Below, one piece after another: positions 31,309-39,809 of a stretch of 64,000 nt of DNA (position 1 is its first letter; each line of letters starts with the position of its first letter). The position numbers and the translations under genes were made by a program. Below the pieces are notes generated by a model. That model ran no database searches. It saw only the letters and a program-made list of their open reading frames with translations, and was not told the origin of the DNA. Source of the DNA: Crocinitomicaceae bacterium (lineage in GTDB: Bacteria; Bacteroidota; Bacteroidia; Flavobacteriales_D; Crocinitomicaceae); contig JAHEMJ010000015.1 in assembly GCA_024643725.1 (NCBI GenBank), forward strand, positions 248,001-312,000. The letters run 5' to 3'.

Positions 31309-32324
31309 ATCGCCTCGAACTTTTGCTTATTCGCTTTTTTCGTCGCCTTCTCTTCAATGATTTTAGTGTTGACTTCTTGCATCGATTGCGAATTCATTTT
31401 CAGTGCGTTTGTCAGGTCCTCACTTAAATTCCCTGTTGAAATCAGTCCATTCACACCATGCTCAATCCACTCACGATTGGCCGGTAAATCCGAAACAATT
31501 GGCAAACAGCCATATGCCATCGCTTCCAACAAACTAATGGAGGTCCCATCCGTATTTGGAATGGAAACATATATCGTTGAAGACAAATAATTCGCTCTAT
31601 TTTCCGGAGCAGACTGAAATCCAACGAATTCCACGCTCGTTTCCGGTAAGTGTTGCTTTGCTAATTGTTTTAATCGTTCCGTTTCTGAGCCACTTGCAGC
31701 AATGCGCAATTTCCACGTTGGATTCGCCAATAAAAAAGGTGTTGACTGAGTGATGATTTCATCTATGCGGTAGAGCGGCTCGTGCATGCGATTGGAATAA
31801 ATGATCTTTTCTCTCGATGCGGAAGCTTGCATGGTTTGGATTTCAACGCCAAAATTTGCTACAACAACAGGACTTGGTCCAATCAATCCATGGATCGCAT
31901 CCGCCATAAACTGTGCATCGGCCGTTATTTCCACTGCACTTCTCAACACATATTGCACCATCCATTTGTGTAACATACTTCTTTTTGGCAGCGTTAACAC
32001 GTCGCTTCCCCAAGTTGTGACCACCAATGGTTTTTTTCCACGATTTGCCAAGCCTGTAATGAAACCATACGCATTGGCTTGATGCACATGAATCACATCT
32101 GGATCAAATTCGCGAATAATCGCTCTTAATTTCCGCACATTCTTCAGCATGGCGAACGGATTCTTTAATTCGAAATTCAAGACCTTTACATTGGATTGTT
32201 CCATTTCTTGGTTCGAAACAATGCACGTCTCTTGAAAATACGACGCAACTAATCCATGGAAATTCAACAAATGAACATTCCCCTTGCTTCCACCAATTAA
32301 AAGTAACTTTTTAGATTTGTGCAT
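31287..32324 (-). CDS. Glycosyltransferase family 4-type protein
   Basis: A 345-residue GT-B fold enzyme. The N-terminal domain includes FDPDVIHVHQANAYGF and TWGSDVL. The C-terminal nucleotide-sugar-binding domain has SIPNTDGTSISLLEAMAYGC with the conserved Glu, then LPIVSDLPANREWI. It is probably cytoplasmic or membrane-associated and adds one sugar during surface glycan synthesis. The ATG at 32324 gives the natural N-terminus and overlaps the upstream polymerase gene by 14 bases, so the two are co-transcribed. Donor and acceptor are unknown. Confidence 0.82.
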   Translation of the reverse strand: MHKSKKLLLIGGSKGNVHLLNFHGLVASYFQETCIVSNQEMEQSNVKVLNFELKNPFAMLKNVRKLRAIIREFDPDVIHVHQANAYGFITGLANRGKKPLVVTTWGSDVLTLPKRSMLHKWMVQYVLRSAVEITADAQFMADAIHGLIGPSPVVVANFGVEIQTMQASASREKIIYSNRMHEPLYRIDEIITQSTPFLLANPTWKLRIAASGSETERLKQLAKQHLPETSVEFVGFQSAPENRANYLSSTIYVSIPNTDGTSISLLEAMAYGCLPIVSDLPANREWIEHGVNGLISTGNLSEDLTNALKMNSQSMQEVNTKIIEEKATKKANKQKFEAIYDRIFA

Positions 32325-33534
32325 TTGCTTTTTCTTTCTTGAATTCCTTGCCGATGACCCATGCCAATCCGACACAAAACAGCAATTCGATGTTGCGTTC
32401 AGTAAATGGATTATTGGTCAACGCACTGACTAACATCAGTAAAATTAACAAACTTCCTTGGATACTTAATTCTTTGAAATCTTTCCACATTTTTTTCAAT
32501 GGAATTAAAAAAATGGACAAATACAACATCAAGCCAACCAAGCCATACCTCCATGTCATTAGAATGTACTCATTTTCAGAATAAATCTTATGCTCATAGA
32601 AATACTGTTTAAATGGACCATGACCTAAAAGAGGTTTCTGAAGGATCATTTCCCCTAATAATTTCCACGTTTCCAATCTGCCACGTGCGGAACCACTCTT
32701 CAGAACACTCCCATCTAATAAGCTATTGTTATAAGAGGTATATTGAAAAAAGGAAGTCGCGAACATCCATGCACACAGAAAAGTCAGAACGAGGCCAATG
32801 AACATCAACATCCATTGTTTTTTTGTCCAAATGTGTGCATGAACCAAAGCCAAGTATCCATATGCAGTCAACAACACCAATAATGCTGTTCTAGACTGAC
32901 AAAGAAATACGAACAAAAGACTTAGGAAATAAATCAGAACTTTTTTTCGCTCGAAACGAATAGGAAAGAAGTAAATGCTAAATAGTCCAAACAAGATGGC
33001 GTTGATATTCGGATTTCCCATCGTTCCAACTAAACGCTTTACGGCCGGACCTCCATCTGAATCCTTTCCGAAAAACTGAAGATGAATTCCACCATTGTAG
33101 TATTTTTCTAGTACGTCATTTATCCCAAATAACTCCAAGAAATGAACGACATTCACCAAACAAATGAACAAAAATAACAGAGGAATCATTCGTTTGACGA
33201 TGGTAAAATCCAACTGGGAAAAGAAAAGGAAGGCACATCCATACTTAAACCATTTGTAGACTTCAAAATAATCACTGGTGGAAACATGAACGATGTTCCA
33301 CCACATGGTTGTAAGGATAAATCCCGCAAAAATAAATGGAATCCAAACGTAGGCCTGCATGGACTTCCAAGCGCCTTTCAAGGCGATAAAACACAAAATA
33401 AATGGCAATGAAAAATCAAGAATGTGAATCGATGGTATGTTTTCGTTCAAGGTGATTGCCGGTACACAAATGGACGCAAAGACCAAGAAAATTCCCAGGT
33501 ACGTACTCCAGAGATCAATCCTTTGCCCATTCAT
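32311..33534 (-). CDS. O-antigen polymerase/ligase-like membrane protein (Wzy/WaaL type)
   Basis: A 407-residue protein with about 10-12 hydrophobic segments. The large periplasmic loop is followed by the Wzy_C-like motif GSARGRLETWKLLGEMILQK and PLLGHGPF. Such proteins polymerise or ligate lipid-linked oligosaccharide at the periplasmic face of the inner membrane. It overlaps the upstream acyltransferase gene by 20 bases and the downstream glycosyltransferase by 14, forming a three-gene minus-strand unit. Polymerase and ligase cannot be told apart by sequence alone. Confidence 0.75.
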   Translation of the reverse strand: MNGQRIDLWSTYLGIFLVFASICVPAITLNENIPSIHILDFSLPFILCFIALKGAWKSMQAYVWIPFIFAGFILTTMWWNIVHVSTSDYFEVYKWFKYGCAFLFFSQLDFTIVKRMIPLLFLFICLVNVVHFLELFGINDVLEKYYNGGIHLQFFGKDSDGGPAVKRLVGTMGNPNINAILFGLFSIYFFPIRFERKKVLIYFLSLLFVFLCQSRTALLVLLTAYGYLALVHAHIWTKKQWMLMFIGLVLTFLCAWMFATSFFQYTSYNNSLLDGSVLKSGSARGRLETWKLLGEMILQKPLLGHGPFKQYFYEHKIYSENEYILMTWRYGLVGLMLYLSIFLIPLKKMWKDFKELSIQGSLLILLMLVSALTNNPFTERNIELLFCVGLAWVIGKEFKKEKANAQI

Positions 33535-34138
33535 CGTATAGCGCTCTTAATTCAGGATGTTGCTGTAATTGTCTTTCATCCAACTTGCGTGTATCACCAA
33601 TGACTTTTGCAGGATTTCCCGAAATGATGGAAAAATCGGGGTATTCTCCGCGAACATAACTATAGGCAGCAATTAAACTTCCTTTTCCAACTTTGGTTTT
33701 TGGCATAATCGTGGAATGTGCACCGATGAACGTATATTTCCCGATAAAAATCGAACCCCTTTCATAAATTTCTTTATCCACATCTGAATAATGCCTTCCA
33801 TATATGCGAATCGCCATGTGACTGGAATGAGAAGTCATATTGATAAACGTTGTCAATTGGCAACCTTCTTCAATCGTAATTCCGTTACTTGCTTCAATAA
33901 AATTGTAATGTCCAATGTACACATTTTCCCCTAAAACAAGGTTCTGAGGGTGGTCGATATACGTGGTATTTGAAACGCGCGTGCGTGGTATTCGTTTTCC
34001 ATTCGTGTCGTATATTTTACCGTTCATTGCTGGACGAAACAATAAAAAGAACCGACGTAGGACTTTATATAAAAAACCTTGTTTTTGCTGCATCACCTTT
34101 TGATTAAAGCGAAGATACTTAAAATTTCCCGATGTCAT
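33515..34138 (-). CDS. Left-handed beta-helix acyltransferase (hexapeptide repeat)
   Basis: A 207-residue protein with hexapeptide-type turns, for example VLGENVYIGHYNFIEA, SIFIGKYTFIGAHSTI and KTKVGKGSLIAAYSYV, ending in the IISGNPAKVIG signature of sugar O-acetyltransferases. It probably acetylates a sugar of the surface glycan. It is the first gene of the minus-strand unit. I found no -7 box on this strand in the 82-base intergenic gap, which it shares with the divergent glycosyltransferase gene. Confidence 0.8.
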   Translation of the reverse strand: MTSGNFKYLRFNQKVMQQKQGFLYKVLRRFFLLFRPAMNGKIYDTNGKRIPRTRVSNTTYIDHPQNLVLGENVYIGHYNFIEASNGITIEEGCQLTTFINMTSHSSHMAIRIYGRHYSDVDKEIYERGSIFIGKYTFIGAHSTIMPKTKVGKGSLIAAYSYVRGEYPDFSIISGNPAKVIGDTRKLDERQLQQHPELRALYDEWAKD

Positions 34139-34193
34139 TCAGACGTGAAATAGCCCCAATTGATAATTCGGTTCAGTTCATTTATTAATTCAG

Positions 34194-34201
34194 TATTTTT
34201 G
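34194..34201 (+). promoter_or_regulatory. -7 box upstream of the second glycosyltransferase gene
   Basis: TATTTTTG fits TAnnTTTG and ends 19 bases before the ATG at 34221. The position 19 bases upstream reads TTC rather than TTG. Confidence 0.55.
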
Positions 34202-34220
34202 AAGCTTAATTTAGAGTCCA

Positions 34221-35342
34221 ATGTCAGAACATCCGAGTAAGCGTAAAAGAATCATACACATGAGTAGTGTTCACCGAGACCGTGATGTTCGCATTTTTTT
34301 AAAGGAATGCCGATCGTTGGCAACATTGTTTCCTGATTTCGAGGTTCACCTTGTCCTAGCAGGCGTGGAAGATCGCTGCGAAGAAAATGTTCACATCCAC
34401 AGTGTGCCAAAAGAAACAGGTTCTCGTTTAAAACGGATGTGGACAACCGTCAACCATATCTATCGAAAAGCGAAAGAACTAGATGGTGACATTTATCATT
34501 TACATGACCCTGAATTGATGCGCATCGCTCTAAAGTTGAAACGCAAGGGCAAGATAGTGATTTATGATGCTCACGAGGATCTTCCAAGGCAAATCATGGG
34601 GAAATCCTATGTTCCCATGAAAAAAATAGTTGCATCCGTCATGGAACGAATAGAAAATGTTATTTGTGCCCGGTTATCAGGAATAATCACTGCCACTCCG
34701 CACATCGCGCGACGCTTCGAAAAAATAAATACACATACCATTGACATTAATAATTTTCCGTTGGAAAATGAAATTGAAATCCTTGGCGAATCCACGCTAA
34801 AAAAGGAGAATATGGTGTGTTTCATTGGTGGAATATCCCCTATTCGCGGAACAAAAGAACTGGTGGATGCCATGTCACTTACCAACAGTAAATTGGCCCT
34901 TGCTGGTGAAATCCCGAGTGATTTCAAAGCTCAACTTTCCGAAAGTGAGGGATGGAAAAACGTAGAAGAACTTGGTTTCATCGACCGTGAAAAGTCCATG
35001 CGAATCAAACAAAAATCAATAGCCGGAATGGTTACCTTTCTACCCTATCCGAATCACATCAATGCCCAACCGAATAAAATCTTCGAATACATGGCTGCTG
35101 GATTGCCGGTCATTGGTTCTAATTTCCCGATGTGGAGAGAATTATTAGTCGACAATCATTGTGGAATGTGCGTGGATCCAACAAATCCCAAGGAAATAGC
35201 CGAAGCCATCAACTTTTTAATCAACAATCCCAATGAAGCCGAAAAAATGGGAAGTAATGGCAAAAAACTTGTTTCTCAAACATATAATTGGAATGCGGAA
35301 GAAGTGAAATTATATCGTTTTTATCAAAGCTTGATGGGATGA
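34221..35342 (+). CDS. Glycosyltransferase family 4-type protein
   Basis: A 373-residue GT-B enzyme. The N-terminal half has the IYHLHDPELMRIALKLK and IYDAHEDLPRQI motifs typical of bacterial GT4 enzymes of polysaccharide loci. The C-terminal half has NKIFEYMAAGLPVIGSNFP with the nucleotide-sugar-binding Glu (position of E in FEYMAAG). The TGA overlaps the ATG of the next gene (ATGA), coupling it to a second polymerase-like gene. Specificity unknown. Confidence 0.82.
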   Translation: MSEHPSKRKRIIHMSSVHRDRDVRIFLKECRSLATLFPDFEVHLVLAGVEDRCEENVHIHSVPKETGSRLKRMWTTVNHIYRKAKELDGDIYHLHDPELMRIALKLKRKGKIVIYDAHEDLPRQIMGKSYVPMKKIVASVMERIENVICARLSGIITATPHIARRFEKINTHTIDINNFPLENEIEILGESTLKKENMVCFIGGISPIRGTKELVDAMSLTNSKLALAGEIPSDFKAQLSESEGWKNVEELGFIDREKSMRIKQKSIAGMVTFLPYPNHINAQPNKIFEYMAAGLPVIGSNFPMWRELLVDNHCGMCVDPTNPKEIAEAINFLINNPNEAEKMGSNGKKLVSQTYNWNAEEVKLYRFYQSLMG

Positions 35343-36583
35343 AATTAACATTTGAGAAAACATACGTTTATTCCCTCCTATTCATGGTGACTTTATGGAT
35401 CCCGATTCCCAAATTGTCCTCGCCTTCTATTGCCCTATTTGGATTCGTAGTGATTTATGGTGTCTGGAAGAAAAAATTAAGCTTTCAATGGAGCTGCATT
35501 CTTTTTAGCTTGTTCGCGCTTTACGTGCTTTATTCCCTATACGTGATCCCAAGTCAGCACATACATAGCGGCTTGAAATACTTGGAATATAAACTTTCCT
35601 TGTTGGTGTTCCCTGTCCTATTTTCCTTTCGACCAACCTTTGCCATTGATCGTAAAAAGATACTTAATGCCTTCAGTCTTGCTTGCTTCATCTTGGGATT
35701 ATTTTATGTCTTCCAATCGTTGTATCATTTTTGGACGACAGGTCAAACAAGCTATTTTCATTCTTCCTTGTTTGCGAGCAATCATCACCCAAGTTACGTG
35801 GCCGCTTTCTTTTCCTTTGTCATTTATTACCTATTTATCGAATTCCCACGCATGACATCCAAGGTTTGGAAAACCACTTCCATTGGAATCATGGTATTTT
35901 TGATGGTTCTCCATCTTCCTCTTGAAAGTCTTTCTGGAATTATCGTTTTGGGTTTTCTTTTGACTAGTGTTGTTTTAGGTTGGGCATGGAAAAACTTTTC
36001 GAAATGGGTCTTTTGCTCTTTTCTCTTGGGTGGAATACTAAGCATTCAACTATTGTTTTGGATCAAACCTTCCTTGCAGGATAATCTTTCACATACTTCC
36101 ACTCTTGTAACAAGGTACCTTCAATCTCCTTCAAACTTTATCCGAGAACATCCAGCTGGAATGTCCGGAAACCAGTCAAGGTTGGTTATTTGGACCATTA
36201 CTGGTGAAATCATTGCAGAACATCCTTTTGGCGTTGGACTTGGGGATTTAGAAGACGAAATGCAACAAAAGCTTGCTGCCTTGAATCAAACTGAACTAAT
36301 GGAAAAAAATTACAATCCTCACAATCAATTTCTGCAGATTTTTGCGGAAATAGGATTGATTGGCATCCTCCTTTTCATAACGGTATTATTTCTTTGCGTA
36401 CGTCAAGCTCGAAAACAAAAGGACGCATTGTTTTTATTTTTAATCCTTAGTTTGATGATTAATTCCTTGTTTGAAAGTATGCTTCAAAGGCAATCTGGAA
36501 TCGTATTCTACATTGTTTTTATTGCTCTATTCGCAACGATTCTTCCAAAACAATCCGTGCAACAACTTGAACCAGAAGCATGA
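35339..36583 (+). CDS. Second O-antigen polymerase/ligase-like membrane protein
   Basis: A 414-residue protein with about 10-12 hydrophobic segments and the Wzy_C motif set: SRLVIWTITGEIIAEHPFGV, GLGD and NPHNQFLQIFAEIGLIG (the HNxFL...ExGxxG pattern). The ATG at 35339 overlaps the preceding stop by 4 bases, and the upstream in-frame extension is rejected. It is related in type to, but not a close copy of, the polymerase at 32311-33534. One of the two may polymerise the glycan while the other ligates it to lipid A core or another acceptor; this is inference. Confidence 0.75.
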   Translation: MKLTFEKTYVYSLLFMVTLWIPIPKLSSPSIALFGFVVIYGVWKKKLSFQWSCILFSLFALYVLYSLYVIPSQHIHSGLKYLEYKLSLLVFPVLFSFRPTFAIDRKKILNAFSLACFILGLFYVFQSLYHFWTTGQTSYFHSSLFASNHHPSYVAAFFSFVIYYLFIEFPRMTSKVWKTTSIGIMVFLMVLHLPLESLSGIIVLGFLLTSVVLGWAWKNFSKWVFCSFLLGGILSIQLLFWIKPSLQDNLSHTSTLVTRYLQSPSNFIREHPAGMSGNQSRLVIWTITGEIIAEHPFGVGLGDLEDEMQQKLAALNQTELMEKNYNPHNQFLQIFAEIGLIGILLFITVLFLCVRQARKQKDALFLFLILSLMINSLFESMLQRQSGIVFYIVFIALFATILPKQSVQQLEPEA

Positions 36584-36626
36584 TCAGTCGTCCAAATAGA
36601 AATTCACCTTTGTCGATTCAACATCT

Positions 36627-37853
36627 ATGAAACTCCTTCTACTCACGCAATACTATCCACCTGAAATTGGTGCTCCTCAAAACCGTCTTCATGAATTGGC
36701 TGTCCGCTTGAAAACGAAAGGAGTTGATGTAGAAGTATTGACGGCCCTACCCAATTATCCTGAAATGGAAATTTTTGAGGCCTATCAAAAAGGTCAAAAC
36801 CGGGTGGAAGAAATAGAAGGAATCAAAGTGACACGTTCTTGGATTTACGTATCGAAAAAACGTGGGATTGTTTCTAGGTTATTGAATTACTTTAGTTTCG
36901 TTGCCAGTTCCTATTTCCGCGGGAAAAAATTGGGTAAATTCGACTACTTGATGGTGGAAAGTCCGCCTTTATTCTTGGGTTGGAGCGCCATGAAATTGAG
37001 TAAAAAACTCGGGGCTAAATTAATTTTCAATGTTTCGGATTTGTGGCCGGAAAGTGCCGAAAAATTGAACATTGTCAACAATCGAACGCTGTTAAATCTT
37101 GCCTATCGCTTAGAAGCGAAATGTTACCAAAAATCTCATTTTGTTACAGGTCAAACCATGGGCATCGTTGACAGCATCCAAAGTCGATTCCCACAAGTCA
37201 AAACCCATTGGTTGCCAAACGGAGTAGATACAGCATTTTACCATCCTGACACGGTAGTGTCCAACGATTTTCGAGAGCGAAATGGTTTCCAGCAGGATGA
37301 CATCTTGTTCTTTTACGGTGGAATCATCGGTCACGCGCAAGGACTTGAAGTGATTTTGAAAACTGCACAGGAAACAAAAGAACGAAGCGATATTCACTAC
37401 ATTTTACAAGGAGCTGGCCCCTTGAGAGAGGAGTTAATTGGACTGAAACAAACGTTGAATTTAAGCCAAGTTCATTTTTTAGCGCCTGTTTCAAAAAAGG
37501 AAATGCCGATGATTCTGAAAGCGGTCGATGTTGCACTTGTTCCCTTGCGAAAATTAACCTTATTCGAAGGTGCAATACCATCCAAGATCTTTGAGGCCTT
37601 AGCCATGAAATTACCGTTGATTCTTGCGGTTGACGGAGAGGCTAGAATGCACTTCATCGAACGAGCTGAAGCGGGCATTTTCGTGGAACCAGAAAATATC
37701 CACGATCTAAAACAAGCCGTTCTCACTCTGGCTGATGATTTGAATAAGCGAAAATTACTTGGTGAAAATGGTCGAAAATACGTTTCGGAGCACTTCAATC
37801 GCAATAAAATAGCTCAGGATTTCTTTGATCGAATGCATGACAATCTTGCCTAG
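36627..37853 (+). CDS. Glycosyltransferase (WbuB/WcaI-like GT4)
   Basis: A 408-residue GT4 enzyme. It opens with LLLTQYYPPEIGAPQNRLHE, continues with LPNYPEMEIFEAYQKG, and carries FNVSDLWPESAEKL, which is characteristic of the WbuB/WcaI group that handles amino-sugar glycan precursors. The C-terminal region has GAIPSKIFEALAMKLPLIL with the conserved Glu. It lies 43 bases after the polymerase gene and ends 5 bases before the convergent YdeI-type gene. The group resemblance supports GlcNAc- or FucNAc-type chemistry, but the substrate is not proven. Confidence 0.8.
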   Translation: MKLLLLTQYYPPEIGAPQNRLHELAVRLKTKGVDVEVLTALPNYPEMEIFEAYQKGQNRVEEIEGIKVTRSWIYVSKKRGIVSRLLNYFSFVASSYFRGKKLGKFDYLMVESPPLFLGWSAMKLSKKLGAKLIFNVSDLWPESAEKLNIVNNRTLLNLAYRLEAKCYQKSHFVTGQTMGIVDSIQSRFPQVKTHWLPNGVDTAFYHPDTVVSNDFRERNGFQQDDILFFYGGIIGHAQGLEVILKTAQETKERSDIHYILQGAGPLREELIGLKQTLNLSQVHFLAPVSKKEMPMILKAVDVALVPLRKLTLFEGAIPSKIFEALAMKLPLILAVDGEARMHFIERAEAGIFVEPENIHDLKQAVLTLADDLNKRKLLGENGRKYVSEHFNRNKIAQDFFDRMHDNLA

Positions 37854-37858
37854 CTCGT

Positions 37859-38497
37859 TTACGCAAACTTATGCGACCCATCGCAATTTGGCATGCGCTT
37901 GGAAAGTCCACAAATGCAATCGGTTAGCCCTTTTCCTTTCAATATTCTCGAACGCACTTGCTCGATTCGACTGATACGCGTTGCTGCTTGTTTCGCAGTG
38001 GAAAAATGCAACAAATACCCACGTTGGCGTCCTGGAGTTAATGCGTAGAATGCGTCGTTCAATTCTTTGTCCGTATCAAGTATTTGCTGAAATTCCTCTA
38101 CCACTTCGTAAGCTTCATGTGGCTTCAATTCTACTTTGATTCCGGCCTTTTCCACCTCGATGGCTTCAAATATATACTGTTTCAAGGTTGTTTCGATTTC
38201 CTCGATTTCCTTCACACTGGTAAAACGAATTTGTCTTCCAGATTGCACGTGATCCGTCTGTTGAAATAATAATCCATGCGCATCTTGCAACAGAGAACCT
38301 TTCATGAACAGAATGGCGCAATACTCTTTAAATCCATGGATCAAAAAAATGTTCTTGTCCTGATGCATGTAACATGGATGCTTCCACTTAAATCCCTCCT
38401 CCATTTGACATTCCAATGCGATGGAACGCAATTTTGACAATTCAGGATCCCATTTTTTCAGGCTCGACATAAAGGCATCAACTTGTGGATTTGTCAT
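37859..38497 (-). CDS. YdeI/DUF1801-type protein with C-terminal CDGSH iron-sulfur motif
   Basis: A 212-residue protein with three parts. Residues about 1-110 are a DUF1801 (YdhG-like) domain, with FKWKHPCYM and FKEYCAILFMKGSLL. Residues about 125-188 are the YdeI/OmpD-associated segment, including FYALTPGRQRGYLLHFSTAK and RILKGKGL. The last 20 residues carry a full CDGSH-type [2Fe-2S] ligand set: Cys194, Cys196, Cys205, His209 in C-x-C-x2-S-x3-P-x-C-D-G-S-H. The ATG at 38497 is preferred to an in-frame TTG at 38515. It interrupts the glycan locus on the opposite strand; no link to glycans is apparent. Function unknown. Confidence 0.8.
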   Translation of the reverse strand: MTNPQVDAFMSSLKKWDPELSKLRSIALECQMEEGFKWKHPCYMHQDKNIFLIHGFKEYCAILFMKGSLLQDAHGLLFQQTDHVQSGRQIRFTSVKEIEEIETTLKQYIFEAIEVEKAGIKVELKPHEAYEVVEEFQQILDTDKELNDAFYALTPGRQRGYLLHFSTAKQAATRISRIEQVRSRILKGKGLTDCICGLSKRMPNCDGSHKFA

Positions 38498-38512
38498 GTG
38501 GTGAATTTTACA

Positions 38513-38520
38513 CAAAAATA
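38513..38520 (-). promoter_or_regulatory. -7 box for the YdeI-CDGSH gene
   Basis: CAAAAATA on the plus strand reads TATTTTTG on the minus strand, matching TAnnTTTG, 15 bases upstream of the ATG at 38497. This supports the ATG over the upstream TTG, which would fall inside the box. Confidence 0.5.
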
Positions 38521-38582
38521 CGCATTCCGAGGATTGCAGTGTTCATGCCTTGGAAGATGTCACAAGATTTCAATTTAAAAAT

Positions 38583-38590
38583 TAACTTTG
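38583..38590 (+). promoter_or_regulatory. -7 box for the DegT aminotransferase gene (near-leaderless)
   Basis: TAACTTTG fits TAnnTTTG and ends 4 bases before the ATG at 38595, so the message would start essentially at the start codon. Confidence 0.6.
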
Positions 38591-38594
38591 TTCT

Positions 38595-39809
38595 ATGATA
38601 CCATTTTCACCCCCTCGCATCGACCAACGTGTCGTAGATGAAGTTACTGCAGCACTTTTAAGCGGTTGGATTACCACGGGTCCTCGCACCAAATTGTTTG
38701 AGAAGAAAATCACAGAATACTGCGGTTGCAAATCGACCGTTGCTGTGAACTCTTGGACCGCTGGAATGGAAATAGTATTGCGTTGGTGGGGAGTTGGTCC
38801 GGGCGACGAAGTCATCATTCCAGTCTATACCTATTGTGCCAGCGCCAATGTGGTCTTGCATACCGGTGCGACACCTGTCATGGTAGACATCAGCGCTGAT
38901 GATTTCAATATTTCCGTTGAAAAAATCAAAGGGGCGATTACGGAGCGTACGAAAGTGATTATGCCAGTGGACATTTCTGGATATCCATGTGATTACGATG
39001 CGATTTATCAATTGGTGGAAGAACAACGCTCGTCGTTCAAGGCCTCCAATGAAAAACAAGAAAAACTCGGTCGCATTTTAGTTGCTGCGGACGCAGCACA
39101 TAGTTTTGGTGCCAACTACAAAGGAAAAGTTTCCGGTGCACTTGCCGACGTAACCTGTTTCTCTTTTCACGCTGTGAAGAACTTAACGACGGCAGAAGGT
39201 GGATCCATCTGTTTTAATCTTCCGGAAGGATTTGACCACGAAGAAATCTACAAGGAATTTTGCATTAAAATCCTTCATGGACAATCGAAAGATGCCTTGG
39301 CCAAAACACAAAAAGGTGCGTGGCGTTACGATGTCCTGGAACCAGGGTTCAAGTGCAACATGACGGACCTTCAAGCTGCGATTGGACTCATCGAATTGGA
39401 ACGATATCAAGAGAATTTAGACCGCAGAAAACACATTTTTGATGCGTATGATCAGTCATTCCAACAAACGTCATGGGCAATTACACCGACACACGCAACC
39501 ACGGATAAACAAACCTGTTACCATTTATACCAATTGAGAATTGCCGATGTCAGCGAAGAACAACGCGATGCAATTATCCAAGAGATTTTCGAACATGACG
39601 TAGCTGTTAATGTGCATTTTCAACCACTTCCTTTATTGACAGCCTATAAAAATTTAGGCTATAAAATGGAAGATTACCCAGAAGCGTGGAATAAATATTC
39701 CACGGAAATTTCCTTGCCTGTTTATTTTAATTTGACAGATGAACAAGTACAGCAAGTCATTTCAGCCGTCACCCAATCCGTGCAAAAAGTACTGAAATTG
39801 AACGATTAG
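38595..39809 (+). CDS. DegT/DnrJ/EryC1/StrS family sugar aminotransferase
   Basis: A 404-residue PLP-dependent enzyme that aminates a nucleotide-linked keto sugar. The family signatures are ITTGPRTKLFE near the N-terminus, PVYTYCASANVVLHTGATPV, the PLP-binding Asp in VAADAAHSFGA (Asp166), and the Schiff-base Lys in FSFHAVKNLTTAEGG (Lys195). It belongs with the glycan genes upstream and suggests an amino sugar in the surface polysaccharide. The ATG is fixed by the conserved MIPFSPPRI start, despite lying only 4 bases from the -7 box. It is followed with no gap by the Kazal protein gene. Confidence 0.9.
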   Translation: MIPFSPPRIDQRVVDEVTAALLSGWITTGPRTKLFEKKITEYCGCKSTVAVNSWTAGMEIVLRWWGVGPGDEVIIPVYTYCASANVVLHTGATPVMVDISADDFNISVEKIKGAITERTKVIMPVDISGYPCDYDAIYQLVEEQRSSFKASNEKQEKLGRILVAADAAHSFGANYKGKVSGALADVTCFSFHAVKNLTTAEGGSICFNLPEGFDHEEIYKEFCIKILHGQSKDALAKTQKGAWRYDVLEPGFKCNMTDLQAAIGLIELERYQENLDRRKHIFDAYDQSFQQTSWAITPTHATTDKQTCYHLYQLRIADVSEEQRDAIIQEIFEHDVAVNVHFQPLPLLTAYKNLGYKMEDYPEAWNKYSTEISLPVYFNLTDEQVQQVISAVTQSVQKVLKLND

